The notes beneath the pieces are model-generated. The model searched no databases. It saw nothing but the letters and a program-made list of their open reading frames with translations, and was not told where the DNA came from. This document shows, in pieces, positions 7,229 through 14,944 of a stretch of 33,542 bases of DNA. Source of the DNA: an uncultured Saprospiraceae bacterium (GTDB taxonomy: Bacteria > Bacteroidota > Bacteroidia > Chitinophagales > Saprospiraceae); NCBI GenBank assembly GCA_937928575.1, contig CALFWW010000266.1, positions 1 through 33,542 of the forward strand. The letters run 5' to 3'. The position numbers and the translations under genes are program-made. Numbering within the stretch: the stretch's first letter is position 1; each line of letters starts with the position of its first letter.

Positions 7229-10042
7229 CTATTTTGGTTCGTAAGTCAAAGTAATATAACCTAAACGTCCAATACGTGGACCACCATAAGTTTGAAAGCT
7301 TTGATTGTTTAGTAAATTGGATGCACCGATTTTAAGTGTTGTTTTGATCTTTTGGAATTTGTAATTGACCTGTGCATCTAGCATATCGTAGGTCGGCACC
7401 AATCCTGTAAATTGAGGAGACCCTTCAAAAAGAAATCCTTCTATCCATTTGTAGTTAACATTAAAACCTAAATTTTTACCATTTCCAATTAGGCCAAGAT
7501 TTCGACCACCAAACCCGATATTAAATTTGTGCTCTGGGGTATTAAAAGCTGGAATAATTGGGTCGTCGGGAAATGCTTTGTTTAGTTTGTTAAATGAATA
7601 ATTTCCAAATATTCGATAATTTGAGTTTAAAAAATAATTGAGACCGATTGAAAACCCTTGAGTTGTGACCGTGTTGTTAGAATTAGCTGCATATCGCAAC
7701 GCTTGTATTCTTTGTATGGTTATCGGACCCGCAGAATTGTCGTACTGCAAATCAACTCCAATTCTAAATCCTAAGAAATCATCATAAACACTAAAATAAT
7801 ATCCAGCGTCAATAAATAGTTTTTCAAATAAAGAAGTTCTATATCCGACTTCAAAAGTCTTCACTTTTTCAGGTCTTACTGCATCTATGTTGAAACTATC
7901 TAATTCACTTGCCAGTTGAGTAGCAAAAAAATCACCTACCGATTCTACGGTTACGAGATTTTCAACTCCATTTAAATTTCCAGCTAAGATTGCCGGCCCA
8001 ACATTTAGATAAAGATATTGATCCGTTAGCGTAGGGTTGCGAATTGCAGAACTGAAAGAGAATCTGAATAAATTACTATCATCAGGTGTAATAACAATAG
8101 AAGCAGCAGGAGAAACCAATAAGTCAAAATTTTGATTTTTATCCAATCTCACGGTTCCGGACAATTTTACTTTATCGTTCGCAGAACTTTTTTCAATACC
8201 TGCATAAACACCTACCTCGCTGTTCGTAATGGCATTACCTATGGAATCTTGAAATACAGTACCTTTTGATTTTGGCGTGTACATTCTACCATTTGCTCCA
8301 ACTGTGATTTTATCGGTCCAAAGTGGATTAAATACATATTCTCCATGTACATGGTAAAGCGCAGAATTATCAAAAAATCGGGTTCCTCCTTCTTCATTTC
8401 TTAAAGTGCCTGTGATTCGATTAAATTCCGCTTCAAACTCAGGAGTACCTGGTGCAAAAAACGGTGTTGCCAAAGAATTCGGGTTTTGAGGACCTCCGTC
8501 CGCATAGGCAGCCGCTTGATTGTGCCACTGAGTTAGCAAGGCGTTGTTGTCAATCTGCCATTGTAATGCGCCTTCTGAGTCGAAAGAAGTAACAGGTAAT
8601 CCAGTGTCAGGATCAATACTAACTTCAAGTTTTGGATAATCACTATCTTGTATTAATGGTACAATTTCACTTTGCCAATAATCCGCATAATCAATTGACC
8701 ACTCTTGATTATCTTTTGAATTTTCTTGCAATTTTAGTGCAGTAAAATAGGGGTCATAGGATTCGCCAGCACCTGTTTGCGTATTATAGGCTCTTAAAAA
8801 ATATTTATTTCTTTTTCTAAATTCTATTCTATTTTGCAAAAAAGTAATCCCTTTTAAACTAAAACGATTGTCCCCTTGATAAACAGTAGTTCCTGATCCA
8901 AAATTTGAAGATAAAATCAATTCTGGTGATTCACTTTCCAAGACTGGTTTCGTTCTTAAATGTATGGCTGCATTTGCTTTGTAATTTCTGGTATCATAAT
9001 CTACAAGGTCGACTTCTTCATATCCAGTACGATGCCATTGCCCCAACAAGCCAACAGGATCACTCAATGGTAAATCGGAAAAATCATTTCTTCTCTGAAA
9101 TTCATCTCCATATATATTGACCCCGTCCCAGCGACCTGGCGCACCGATTTCAGTATTGGTCTCATACACTGGGTCAAAATTATTTGCTTCCCAATCATCA
9201 GCTCTCAAATGAAATAAGTTGACTTTGTAAGCTAAGAAATCGTCACCTTCTTTATTTTTAAAAGAATCTCCATATCGCAAAGCTGCATTTAATAAATTAC
9301 GTTCTCCTACTTTGACACTTGCAGATAATCCTTTGTGGTAAAAAGGATTTTTTGTTTCCATAGAGACCACCCCATTAAATGCGTTTGGTCCAAAGAATGC
9401 AGAACTAGCACCTACTACAATATCGACTTTTACAACATCCAATTCTGAAGCTCCAAGGAAATTACCCAAAGAAAAATTCAAACCAGGAGCTTGATTATCA
9501 ACGCCATCAATTATTTGTAAGGATCGTACTGGACTTGTACTATTGAATCCACGTGTGTTGATTACTTTAAATCCGAGACTTGATGCGGTTAAGTCTACAC
9601 CTTTTAAGGCACCTAACCCGTCATAAAAGTTTTCTGATGGTGTATCTTTGATTGCTTTGATGTCTAGTGATTCGACTGTAAGCGGAGCAGATTTTGCTTT
9701 TTCATCTGGTCCTCTACTGATCACTTCCACTTCAACTAGATTTACGGGATCTTCACCCAATTTTAAAACTTGTTTTTCTTCTGTTTCAATTACAAAATCT
9801 TTTGGTTCATATCCGATATACGAAACAGTAACAGTGACTGGAAGATTAGGCACGTCCATTTGAAATGAACCATCAAAATCTGTCGTGGTTCCTTTGTCAG
9901 TATCCTTCAACAAAATAGTAGCACCAATTAGTGCTTCATTGTTTGAAATATCCAAAATTTCTCCGTTGATGGTCTGTGCATCAAGTGGGAGATGGAAGAA
10001 TGAAAAGACTAAGAATAGCGAGATGTAAATTAATTTATTCAT
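7229..10042 (-). CDS. TonB-dependent outer-membrane receptor with carboxypeptidase-like N-terminal domain
   Basis: A 937-residue outer-membrane active transporter. A signal peptide (about 1-22, ending LDA before Gln) is followed by a CarboxypepD_reg-like beta domain (25-98, INGEILDISNNEALIGATILL, IGYEP). The plug domain covers about 115-232 and includes LGFKVINTRGF, LQIIDGVDNQAPG and VVVGASSAFFGPNAFNGV. The remaining 700 residues alternate short strands and loops as in a 22-strand barrel, ending in GRLGYITLTYEPK. No SusD-type partner is adjacent, so a SusCD glycan system is not indicated; the ligand is unknown. The next gene downstream is the T9SS hydrolase-like protein, suggesting the two act on the same substrate. 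The 182-base upstream gap must hold the promoter. Family is certain, substrate unknown. Confidence 0.96.
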   Translation of the reverse strand: MNKLIYISLFLVFSFFHLPLDAQTINGEILDISNNEALIGATILLKDTDKGTTTDFDGSFQMDVPNLPVTVTVSYIGYEPKDFVIETEEKQVLKLGEDPVNLVEVEVISRGPDEKAKSAPLTVESLDIKAIKDTPSENFYDGLGALKGVDLTASSLGFKVINTRGFNSTSPVRSLQIIDGVDNQAPGLNFSLGNFLGASELDVVKVDIVVGASSAFFGPNAFNGVVSMETKNPFYHKGLSASVKVGERNLLNAALRYGDSFKNKEGDDFLAYKVNLFHLRADDWEANNFDPVYETNTEIGAPGRWDGVNIYGDEFQRRNDFSDLPLSDPVGLLGQWHRTGYEEVDLVDYDTRNYKANAAIHLRTKPVLESESPELILSSNFGSGTTVYQGDNRFSLKGITFLQNRIEFRKRNKYFLRAYNTQTGAGESYDPYFTALKLQENSKDNQEWSIDYADYWQSEIVPLIQDSDYPKLEVSIDPDTGLPVTSFDSEGALQWQIDNNALLTQWHNQAAAYADGGPQNPNSLATPFFAPGTPEFEAEFNRITGTLRNEEGGTRFFDNSALYHVHGEYVFNPLWTDKITVGANGRMYTPKSKGTVFQDSIGNAITNSEVGVYAGIEKSSANDKVKLSGTVRLDKNQNFDLLVSPAASIVITPDDSNLFRFSFSSAIRNPTLTDQYLYLNVGPAILAGNLNGVENLVTVESVGDFFATQLASELDSFNIDAVRPEKVKTFEVGYRTSLFEKLFIDAGYYFSVYDDFLGFRIGVDLQYDNSAGPITIQRIQALRYAANSNNTVTTQGFSIGLNYFLNSNYRIFGNYSFNKLNKAFPDDPIIPAFNTPEHKFNIGFGGRNLGLIGNGKNLGFNVNYKWIEGFLFEGSPQFTGLVPTYDMLDAQVNYKFQKIKTTLKIGASNLLNNQSFQTYGGPRIGRLGYITLTYEPK

Positions 10043-10224
10043 GAAGCTGTGTCTATTTTATAAAACGGACTTTAAATTAAATATTTTTAGAAAAAGACTA
10101 GTTAAATGAATACAATGATTTGCAGAATTATTGATTGATTTTCAAGCAAATACGATACATTATTTTTTACATATCCTGTCTTTCCACTTGTGTCTAATAT
10201 CCGACGAATATTAAATTAAAGTGT
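10043..10224. other. Intergenic region upstream of the TonB receptor gene
   Basis: 182 AT-rich bases between the glycosyltransferase stop and the TonB receptor start, both on the minus strand. It should contain the receptor promoter. The closest motif on the minus strand is TATCGTATTTG (about 10157-10147), which is not an exact TAnnTTTG. I see no hairpin with a T tract and no small reading frame worth calling. Confidence 0.4.
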
Positions 10225-11118
10225 TTAGAGGACATGACCATTCACGTCTATACTTACCAATTGACCTAATTTATAAAAATCAAACAAACGTAAGTCAGGA
10301 TTCCCACTTTTCAATTTTCTTAATAATTGCTTTTTTCTGGGTGCAAAAATTCTCAATAGGCCTTTTTTCATTCCAGGTTTATTTAGCCGGTTGAAGGTTT
10401 TTAATAAACGGGTTTCGATTCCTTTTTCTTGATTATGTAAGTGCAAAAGTGTCTCAAGTGATTTGTGAGTTTTGTCAATAAAATCATCAAAAGTATCTAA
10501 TCCATCATGTTGAATAGGATTGTCAATATGAAGTATTGAAAAATCTCTTCTGCCTAATTCCAGTCCAAATAAAGTATCCTCATGACCATATTGATGAATG
10601 TCAGCATCAAATTTAATCTGCTGAAAAACCGATTTCTGAATACAAAAACTCATTGTGTTGAATGCGTTGAATGGATTTTTATTCCGCTTTGCTGCAGTCA
10701 TCACTTCTCGTTTTCGTCCGTAATACCATCGAAAAAATAACTGGGAAGGAGGAGGTTCCTCGGCATAAGTAATCCCACCCACTACGACATCACTTTCGAA
10801 GGAAGCGTCCAGGTAGCTTTTGACGAAATCTGGTTTGATGATAGAGATATCGCAATCCAAGAAAATCAAAGTGCTGTAATCCGCAGCTTCTGCGAGAAGG
10901 TTTCTTATTTTCGCTCGACCTACATTTTCAGAGAGAATTTCATAGTGGACCCGAGGTAATTTTCCAATAGCTTTATTCACCTCCTGAAACATTGGCTGCG
11001 AATTGTCATCTATTAAAAAGATCTCATAATTGATACCCAATTCAATACACTGATGATTCAAATCCTCGACGAGACGATTGATATTGTAATTGTATATCGG
11101 AATGAGGATTGAGAGCAT
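10225..11118 (-). CDS. Family 2 glycosyltransferase (GT-A fold)
   Basis: A 297-residue cytosolic or membrane-associated glycosyltransferase. The N-terminus LSILIPIYNYN and FLIDDNSQ (35-41) form the nucleotide-sugar binding start of the GT2 fold. The metal-binding DxD-type motif is FLDCD (86-90) with Asp88 and Asp90. The acceptor-side motif YGHEDTLFGLEL (177-188) supplies Glu180-Asp181, the usual catalytic-base ED pair. The C-terminal 70 residues are basic (KPGMKKGLLRIFAPRKKQLLRKL), as if touching membrane. It is transcribed alone from a promoter in the gap shared with mqnE. No polysaccharide cluster surrounds it, so the acceptor is unknown; protein, lipid or exopolysaccharide glycosylation are all possible. 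Confidence 0.88.
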   Translation of the reverse strand: MLSILIPIYNYNINRLVEDLNHQCIELGINYEIFLIDDNSQPMFQEVNKAIGKLPRVHYEILSENVGRAKIRNLLAEAADYSTLIFLDCDISIIKPDFVKSYLDASFESDVVVGGITYAEEPPPSQLFFRWYYGRKREVMTAAKRNKNPFNAFNTMSFCIQKSVFQQIKFDADIHQYGHEDTLFGLELGRRDFSILHIDNPIQHDGLDTFDDFIDKTHKSLETLLHLHNQEKGIETRLLKTFNRLNKPGMKKGLLRIFAPRKKQLLRKLKSGNPDLRLFDFYKLGQLVSIDVNGHVL

Positions 11119-11140
11119 AAAGGTCTTTTAAATAGGACCG

Positions 11141-11175
11141 CAAATTTAAATAAAAGAAATTGACTTTCCCTCAAA
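11141..11175 (-). promoter_or_regulatory. Promoter of the glycosyltransferase gene (TTTG-N23-TAAATTTG)
   Basis: On the minus strand TTTG (11175-11172) precedes TAAATTTG (11148-11141) by 23 bases. The -7 box is an exact TAnnTTTG, and the spacing is at the long end of what is described for Bacteroidota. It lies 22 bases before the ATG. Confidence 0.55.
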
Positions 11176-11197
11176 ACTGAATGAACACAAACATTGT

Positions 11198-11205
11198 TAT
11201 ATTTG
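11198..11205 (+). promoter_or_regulatory. -7 box of the mqnE operon promoter (TATATTTG)
   Basis: TATATTTG is an exact TAnnTTTG, 37 bases before the mqnE ATG and pointing at it. No TTG lies 17-23 bases upstream; the nearest (11160-11162) is 35 bases away, so the upstream element is missing or degenerate. It would drive mqnE, the phosphatase, mqnA and probably the lipoprotein. Confidence 0.5.
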
Positions 11206-11242
11206 CGATGGTTCATTTTCTACACATTTTCAAGTACTTACA

Positions 11243-12442
11243 ATGACAGCTGCCGCTAAAATTCAGTTTCTTCTCAATGATGCTCAACTTAAACCATCAT
11301 TAAAAGCAATTGCTCAAAAAGTAATTGATAATGAGCGACTTACAGTTGAGGAAGGTGTATTACTTTTTGAAGAAGCGAATTTGGGCTATCTTGGCATATT
11401 AGCTAATCATATCCGCGAGTCTAAACATGGAGACCGCACTTATTTTAATAGAAATTTTCACGTAGAACCAACGAATATCTGCCTTTACACTTGTACTTTT
11501 TGCTCTTATTCCAGATTAATCAAAAAAAGAGAGGAAGGATGGGAATACTCATTGGAAGAAATCATGGATATCATTAAAACCTATGATGATCAACCAGTGA
11601 CAGAAGTACATATTGTCGGAGGTGTTTTACCCCAATATGACTTGAAGTTTTACAGTGATTTGTTTCAAGCAATCCGAAAGCATCGTCCTGAACTGCATAT
11701 TAAAGCATTGACACCAGTTGAGTACCACTACATTTTCAAAAAAGCAAAAGTCAGCTACGCAGCGGGAATGAAATTAATGTTGGAAGCAGGATTGGATTCT
11801 ATGCCAGGAGGAGGTGCTGAAATATTTGATGAGGCAATTAGAAAAGAAATTGCGGGAGGAAAATGTAGTGCCGATGAATGGTTGCAAATTCATGAAGAAT
11901 GGCACAATCTCGGAAAACGTAGTAATGCCACTATGCTGTATGGGCATGTCGAATCATTTGCACATCGAATTGATCATTTAGATCGATTGAGAAATTTACA
12001 AGATAAAACCGGTGGCTTCCAAACTTTTATTCCATTGAAATTCAGAAATAAAGGAAATCAGATGTCGCATGTGGAAGAGAGTACGGTAGTTGAAGATTTG
12101 AGAAATTATGCGATTAGTAGAATCTATCTCGACAATTTCGATCATATCAAAGCCTACTGGCCGATGATTGGTAGAGAAACTGCTCAGTTGTCGCTTGCAT
12201 ATGGGGTCGATGATATTGATGGTACGATTGATGATACCACCAAAATATATTCTATGGCAGGATCTGAAGAGCAATCTCCAGCACTAAGTACAATGGATAT
12301 AACAAACCTTATACGTAACGTGCAACGACAACCAATTGAAAGGGATACCTTATACAACGTGGTAAAAGATTATACCGATCATATTTTTGAAGAGGAAGAA
12401 GTTTATAAAGGATATGTGTCTTTACCAGTTGTAAATAAATAA
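11243..12442 (+). CDS. mqnE: Aminodeoxyfutalosine synthase MqnE (radical SAM)
   Basis: Radical SAM enzyme of the futalosine pathway to menaquinone. It adds the 5'-deoxyadenosyl radical to the enol ether made by MqnA, giving aminodeoxyfutalosine. At 399 residues it has the 4Fe-4S motif CLYTCTFC (Cys80, Cys84, Cys87; CX3CX2C) right after VEPTNI. MqnE-like features follow: ALTPVEYHYIFKKA, the MPGGGAEIFDE segment, ATMLYGHVES, and FIPLKFRNKGNQMSH, which I weigh as MqnE over the related cyclase MqnC. The start ATG gives a normal N-terminal helical region. The stop is separated by one base from the ATG of the phosphatase gene, so they are likely translationally coupled. The downstream mqnA makes its substrate. 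Assignment is strong, with MqnC the only real alternative. Confidence 0.93.
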   Translation: MTAAAKIQFLLNDAQLKPSLKAIAQKVIDNERLTVEEGVLLFEEANLGYLGILANHIRESKHGDRTYFNRNFHVEPTNICLYTCTFCSYSRLIKKREEGWEYSLEEIMDIIKTYDDQPVTEVHIVGGVLPQYDLKFYSDLFQAIRKHRPELHIKALTPVEYHYIFKKAKVSYAAGMKLMLEAGLDSMPGGGAEIFDEAIRKEIAGGKCSADEWLQIHEEWHNLGKRSNATMLYGHVESFAHRIDHLDRLRNLQDKTGGFQTFIPLKFRNKGNQMSHVEESTVVEDLRNYAISRIYLDNFDHIKAYWPMIGRETAQLSLAYGVDDIDGTIDDTTKIYSMAGSEEQSPALSTMDITNLIRNVQRQPIERDTLYNVVKDYTDHIFEEEEVYKGYVSLPVVNK

Positions 12443-12443
12443 T

Positions 12444-13046
12444 ATGCTGATATACTTTGTGCGTCATGGAGAAACGGAATACAATAAAAAACGAATTGTG
12501 CAAGGAAGCGGAATCGATTCATCTTTGAATGCAACAGGTCGAGCTCAAGCAAGTGCATTGTTTGAAAAATATAAAGATGTTCCCATTGAGTTGGTTTATA
12601 CTTCGAAACTAAAACGAACTCAACAAACTGGACAACATTTCATCAACTTACCACTCCCGCACATTGCAACTGCAGATCTCAACGAAATTAATTGGGGTGT
12701 ACATGAAGGACAGGAAAGTACCCCTTTCATGATCAACGCATACAAAGACTTGATCAATAAGTGGGGGAATGATGAATTTGATGCAAGATTGGAAGAAGGA
12801 GAAAGTGCTAATGAGTTACAAGACAGACTCTTCAATTTTCTAGATGAACTAAAATCGAAGACAGAAAAAACCATCATCGTATTCACACACGGACGCACCT
12901 TAAGATGTTTAATGTGTTTGATAGAAGGGAAACATTTGCGAGAAATGGAAAATTATGAACACCATAATACGGGTGTTTTTTTGGTGAAATTTGAAGATGA
13001 AAAATTTGAAGTTTTGATGAAAAACGATACTAGCCATTTGTCCTAA
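12444..13046 (+). CDS. Histidine phosphatase family protein (phosphoglycerate mutase-like, branch 1)
   Basis: A 200-residue cytosolic phosphatase using a phosphohistidine intermediate. The catalytic RHGETEYN motif is at 7-14 with nucleophile His8. Arg58 (SKLKRTQQT) and Glu81 (LNEINWGVHEG) sit where the phosphate pocket and acid are expected, and the second histidine is His149 in VFTHGRTLR. The size suits broad-specificity or CobC/alpha-ribazole-type phosphatases, not the 250-residue cofactor-dependent mutases. It starts one base after mqnE and ends 14 bases before mqnA, so it sits inside a menaquinone operon although no standard futalosine step needs such a phosphatase. Its substrate cannot be inferred; a link to quinone metabolism rests on position only. 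Confidence 0.93.
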   Translation: MLIYFVRHGETEYNKKRIVQGSGIDSSLNATGRAQASALFEKYKDVPIELVYTSKLKRTQQTGQHFINLPLPHIATADLNEINWGVHEGQESTPFMINAYKDLINKWGNDEFDARLEEGESANELQDRLFNFLDELKSKTEKTIIVFTHGRTLRCLMCLIEGKHLREMENYEHHNTGVFLVKFEDEKFEVLMKNDTSHLS

Positions 13047-13060
13047 ACGAGAAAAGAAAA

Positions 13061-13843
13061 ATGGATAAAGTAAAAATTACAGCAGTAAGTTATTTGAATA
13101 CAAAACCACTTTTGTATGGGCTATTACAAAGTGAGCTTGCTGATCAGATTGAGCTTTCTCTGGACATCCCTTCTGCCTGCGCTCAAAAATTATTGAATCA
13201 AGAAGCGGATCTCGGACTGGTACCTGTGGCGATACTTCCTGAATTAAAAACTCCTCATATCATTTCTGATTTCTGTATTGGAACAGACGGCACCGTTGCG
13301 ACCGTTTGCTTATTTTCTCATTGTCCGGTCGAAGAGATTGAAACATTATATTTGGATTATCATTCTAGGACTTCAGTGGAATTAACAAAAATTTTGTTAA
13401 AAAATCATTGGCAGGTTAATCCAAAGTTGATTGCCGCGAAACCTGGTTATGAGCAAGAAATTAAAGGAAAAACTGCTGGTTTAATTATAGGAGATAGAGC
13501 GATGGGTCTACACAAAACATACCCATATTGTTACGATTTAGGTCAAGCTTGGAAAGATTATTGCGGTTTACCATTTGTCTTTGCTTTATGGGTGAGTAAC
13601 AAACCTTTAGCAACAGACTTTGTAAAAGCATTTAATCAAGCATTGAAATCTGGCATAGAGGGAATCCCACAATTGTCTTTTTTGATTCCTTCTCCGAATC
13701 CTGATTTCGATTTGCGAAATTATTTTGATCATCACATCAACTACCATTTTGAAAGCAAAAAGAAAGCAGCATTGACGCTTTTCTTAAATGAGATGAATCA
13801 TGTCATTCAACCAACTTTAAAAGAATCCTTGCAAATAGTTTAA
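13061..13843 (+). CDS. mqnA: Chorismate dehydratase MqnA
   Basis: First enzyme of the futalosine menaquinone pathway, dehydrating chorismate to 3-[(1-carboxyvinyl)oxy]benzoate, the substrate of MqnE. It is 260 residues long with a periplasmic-binding-protein-like fold (VitK2 biosynthesis family). Visible family segments are ITAVSYLNTKPLLYG (6-20), EADLGLVPVAILPE, LDYHSRTSVELTKILL, IIGDRAM and YDLGQAWKDYCGLPFVFALWV. MqnD is homologous, but the N-terminal SYLNTKPL and DLGQAW-GLPFVFA segments fit MqnA better. It is cytosolic with no signal peptide. It follows the phosphatase by 14 bases and is followed after 21 bases by a small lipoprotein gene. mqnB, mqnC and mqnD are not in the window. Confidence 0.93.
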   Translation: MDKVKITAVSYLNTKPLLYGLLQSELADQIELSLDIPSACAQKLLNQEADLGLVPVAILPELKTPHIISDFCIGTDGTVATVCLFSHCPVEEIETLYLDYHSRTSVELTKILLKNHWQVNPKLIAAKPGYEQEIKGKTAGLIIGDRAMGLHKTYPYCYDLGQAWKDYCGLPFVFALWVSNKPLATDFVKAFNQALKSGIEGIPQLSFLIPSPNPDFDLRNYFDHHINYHFESKKKAALTLFLNEMNHVIQPTLKESLQIV

Positions 13844-13864
13844 TATCTCAATATTATTTCTTGA

Positions 13865-14425
13865 GTGAAAAAACGTTGTATGTGTCGTAATTTAAAATGT
13901 TGGTCTTTTTTGATGATTCCTATACTGGTACTTTCATGTGACAGGCCAATCTCTCCTTACAAAATGGAATTACAAGACAACGAAATTGCATGCCTTATCA
14001 ATCAAGAATTATTTAATAGTGAATTGGTTTTTGCGACGCTAAAAAAATTTGATGGCTATTATCAACTTGAACTAGATGCTTTTAAAGAAAATAATTCAAT
14101 TCATTGTTCCATTATTTCCGATGATGATAAATTTGTAGGCACTTATTATTTCGACAAAAAATCTTTCAACGGAGTTTCTTATTCCAGCAATAATCTCAAA
14201 TATCTTGCAGGTCAGGATGAAGGAAATAAATTGTATGGTTCGCACTATTGCGAAGCCCCAAGTGGACAAGTGGAAATCACCAATTTTGATCCAAAAGAAA
14301 AGGTCTTTAGTGGCTTTATTCATGCAAAAATTTGTTTTGAAGATGAAGAAAAGGAGACGATTGATAATCTGATCGTATCTGAATGTAGATTTTACAACAT
14401 TGTCTTTCAGTTAGTTAGCAATTAA
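13865..14425 (+). CDS. Small lipoprotein, DUF6252-like
   Basis: A 186-residue protein with a GTG start at 13865; an in-frame ATG at 13880 is an alternative. Both leave a lipoprotein signal ending in ILVLSC (Cys25 from GTG, Cys20 from ATG); the GTG form gives the better positively charged start (MKKRC). The body is beta-rich and ends with a pattern, FSGFIHAKICFEDEE then NLIVSECRFYNIVF, that resembles the closing strands of Bacteroidota DUF6252 lipoproteins (sGtF ... tnGrF). I do not recognise it with certainty and know no function. It is probably the last gene of the mqn operon, 21 bases behind mqnA, but it may be there by chance. The gap after it holds the next clear terminator. Confidence 0.62.
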   Translation: MKKRCMCRNLKCWSFLMIPILVLSCDRPISPYKMELQDNEIACLINQELFNSELVFATLKKFDGYYQLELDAFKENNSIHCSIISDDDKFVGTYYFDKKSFNGVSYSSNNLKYLAGQDEGNKLYGSHYCEAPSGQVEITNFDPKEKVFSGFIHAKICFEDEEKETIDNLIVSECRFYNIVFQLVSN

Positions 14426-14547
14426 TTAGATATGTTAACTATTAATCATATGTTAAAAAACTTAATTCAGATACATGTTTGTTGCAAATTCCATCAAAAG
14501 GCATTAAAATTGCACTACAATACAAAATTACTTATCACAAATAATAG

Positions 14548-14642
14548 TTTTTGTTGTTGTTCCATCCTTTAGGAAGTCCGACAACTTATGATAAGACAAC
14601 AAATTATAATCGAGCCTTCTCTTCCTGAGAAGGTTTTTTTTT
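14548..14642 (+). ncRNA. Candidate small RNA or structured 3' UTR ending in an intrinsic terminator
   Basis: An outer helix can form from TTTGTTGT (14550-14557) and ACAACAAA (14596-14603), a perfect 8-base match. It encloses two smaller hairpins: TTCC/GGAA around 14560-14575 and CTTA-TGA-TAAG around 14585-14595. Eleven bases later comes the 7-pair terminator. The block is about 120 bases past the last stop codon, far for a plain operon terminator, so an independent small RNA is possible. A promoter match upstream is poor (TAATAGTTTTTG has one base too many), so a 3' UTR is an equal alternative. Confidence 0.3.
14615..14642 (+). terminator. Rho-independent terminator
   Basis: CCTTCTC (14615-14621) pairs perfectly with GAGAAGG (14627-14633) around a five-base loop, followed directly by nine T. 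It ends the mqn-lipoprotein transcript and/or the candidate small RNA. Confidence 0.9.
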
Positions 14643-14683
14643 ACGCTTTTTTGAAATTAATTGAACTGAAATTAGGAATGAAA

Positions 14684-14705
14684 ATTAGAAATTTAAATTT
14701 CTAAT
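14684..14705. repeat. Perfect 22-base AT-rich palindrome
   Basis: The half site ATTAGAAATTT is followed immediately by its reverse complement with no loop. It lies 42 bases after the terminator and 239 bases before the MoeB-like start. It could be an operator or simply AT-rich self-symmetry. Confidence 0.5.
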
Positions 14706-14944
14706 GTTGCTATATTGTATTCACATTCGTGACCTGGAATGCTTCTAATAGGTATTCAGATCTTGATTCGCTTCAATTGACTGCTTATCACAATGTTGGT
14801 ATCCTGCCAATTGGAATGATGGAATGATGTAGTCGTGGTTCCTTCAATCGCAACTAATGATATCTCAAAACATTTTCCAAAATGAAGCATTGAAGTAAAC
14901 TTTATTTTGCGGAAAACGCCACAAACTGCTGAAATGTAAAACTA

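Larger units (their letters stand above)
14426..14944. other. 519-base intergenic region without a protein gene
   Basis: It holds a possible structured RNA (14548-14614), a strong plus-strand terminator (14615-14642) and a perfect 22-base AT palindrome (14684-14705). The rest up to the MoeB-like start is unstructured to my eye, with stops in all frames. No tRNA-like T-arm is visible. Confidence 0.6.

Noticed and set aside
5510-10042. SusCD-type polysaccharide utilisation locus
   Set aside because: The receptor has no SusD-like neighbour, no glycoside hydrolase and no regulator; only the hydrolase-like T9SS protein is linked.
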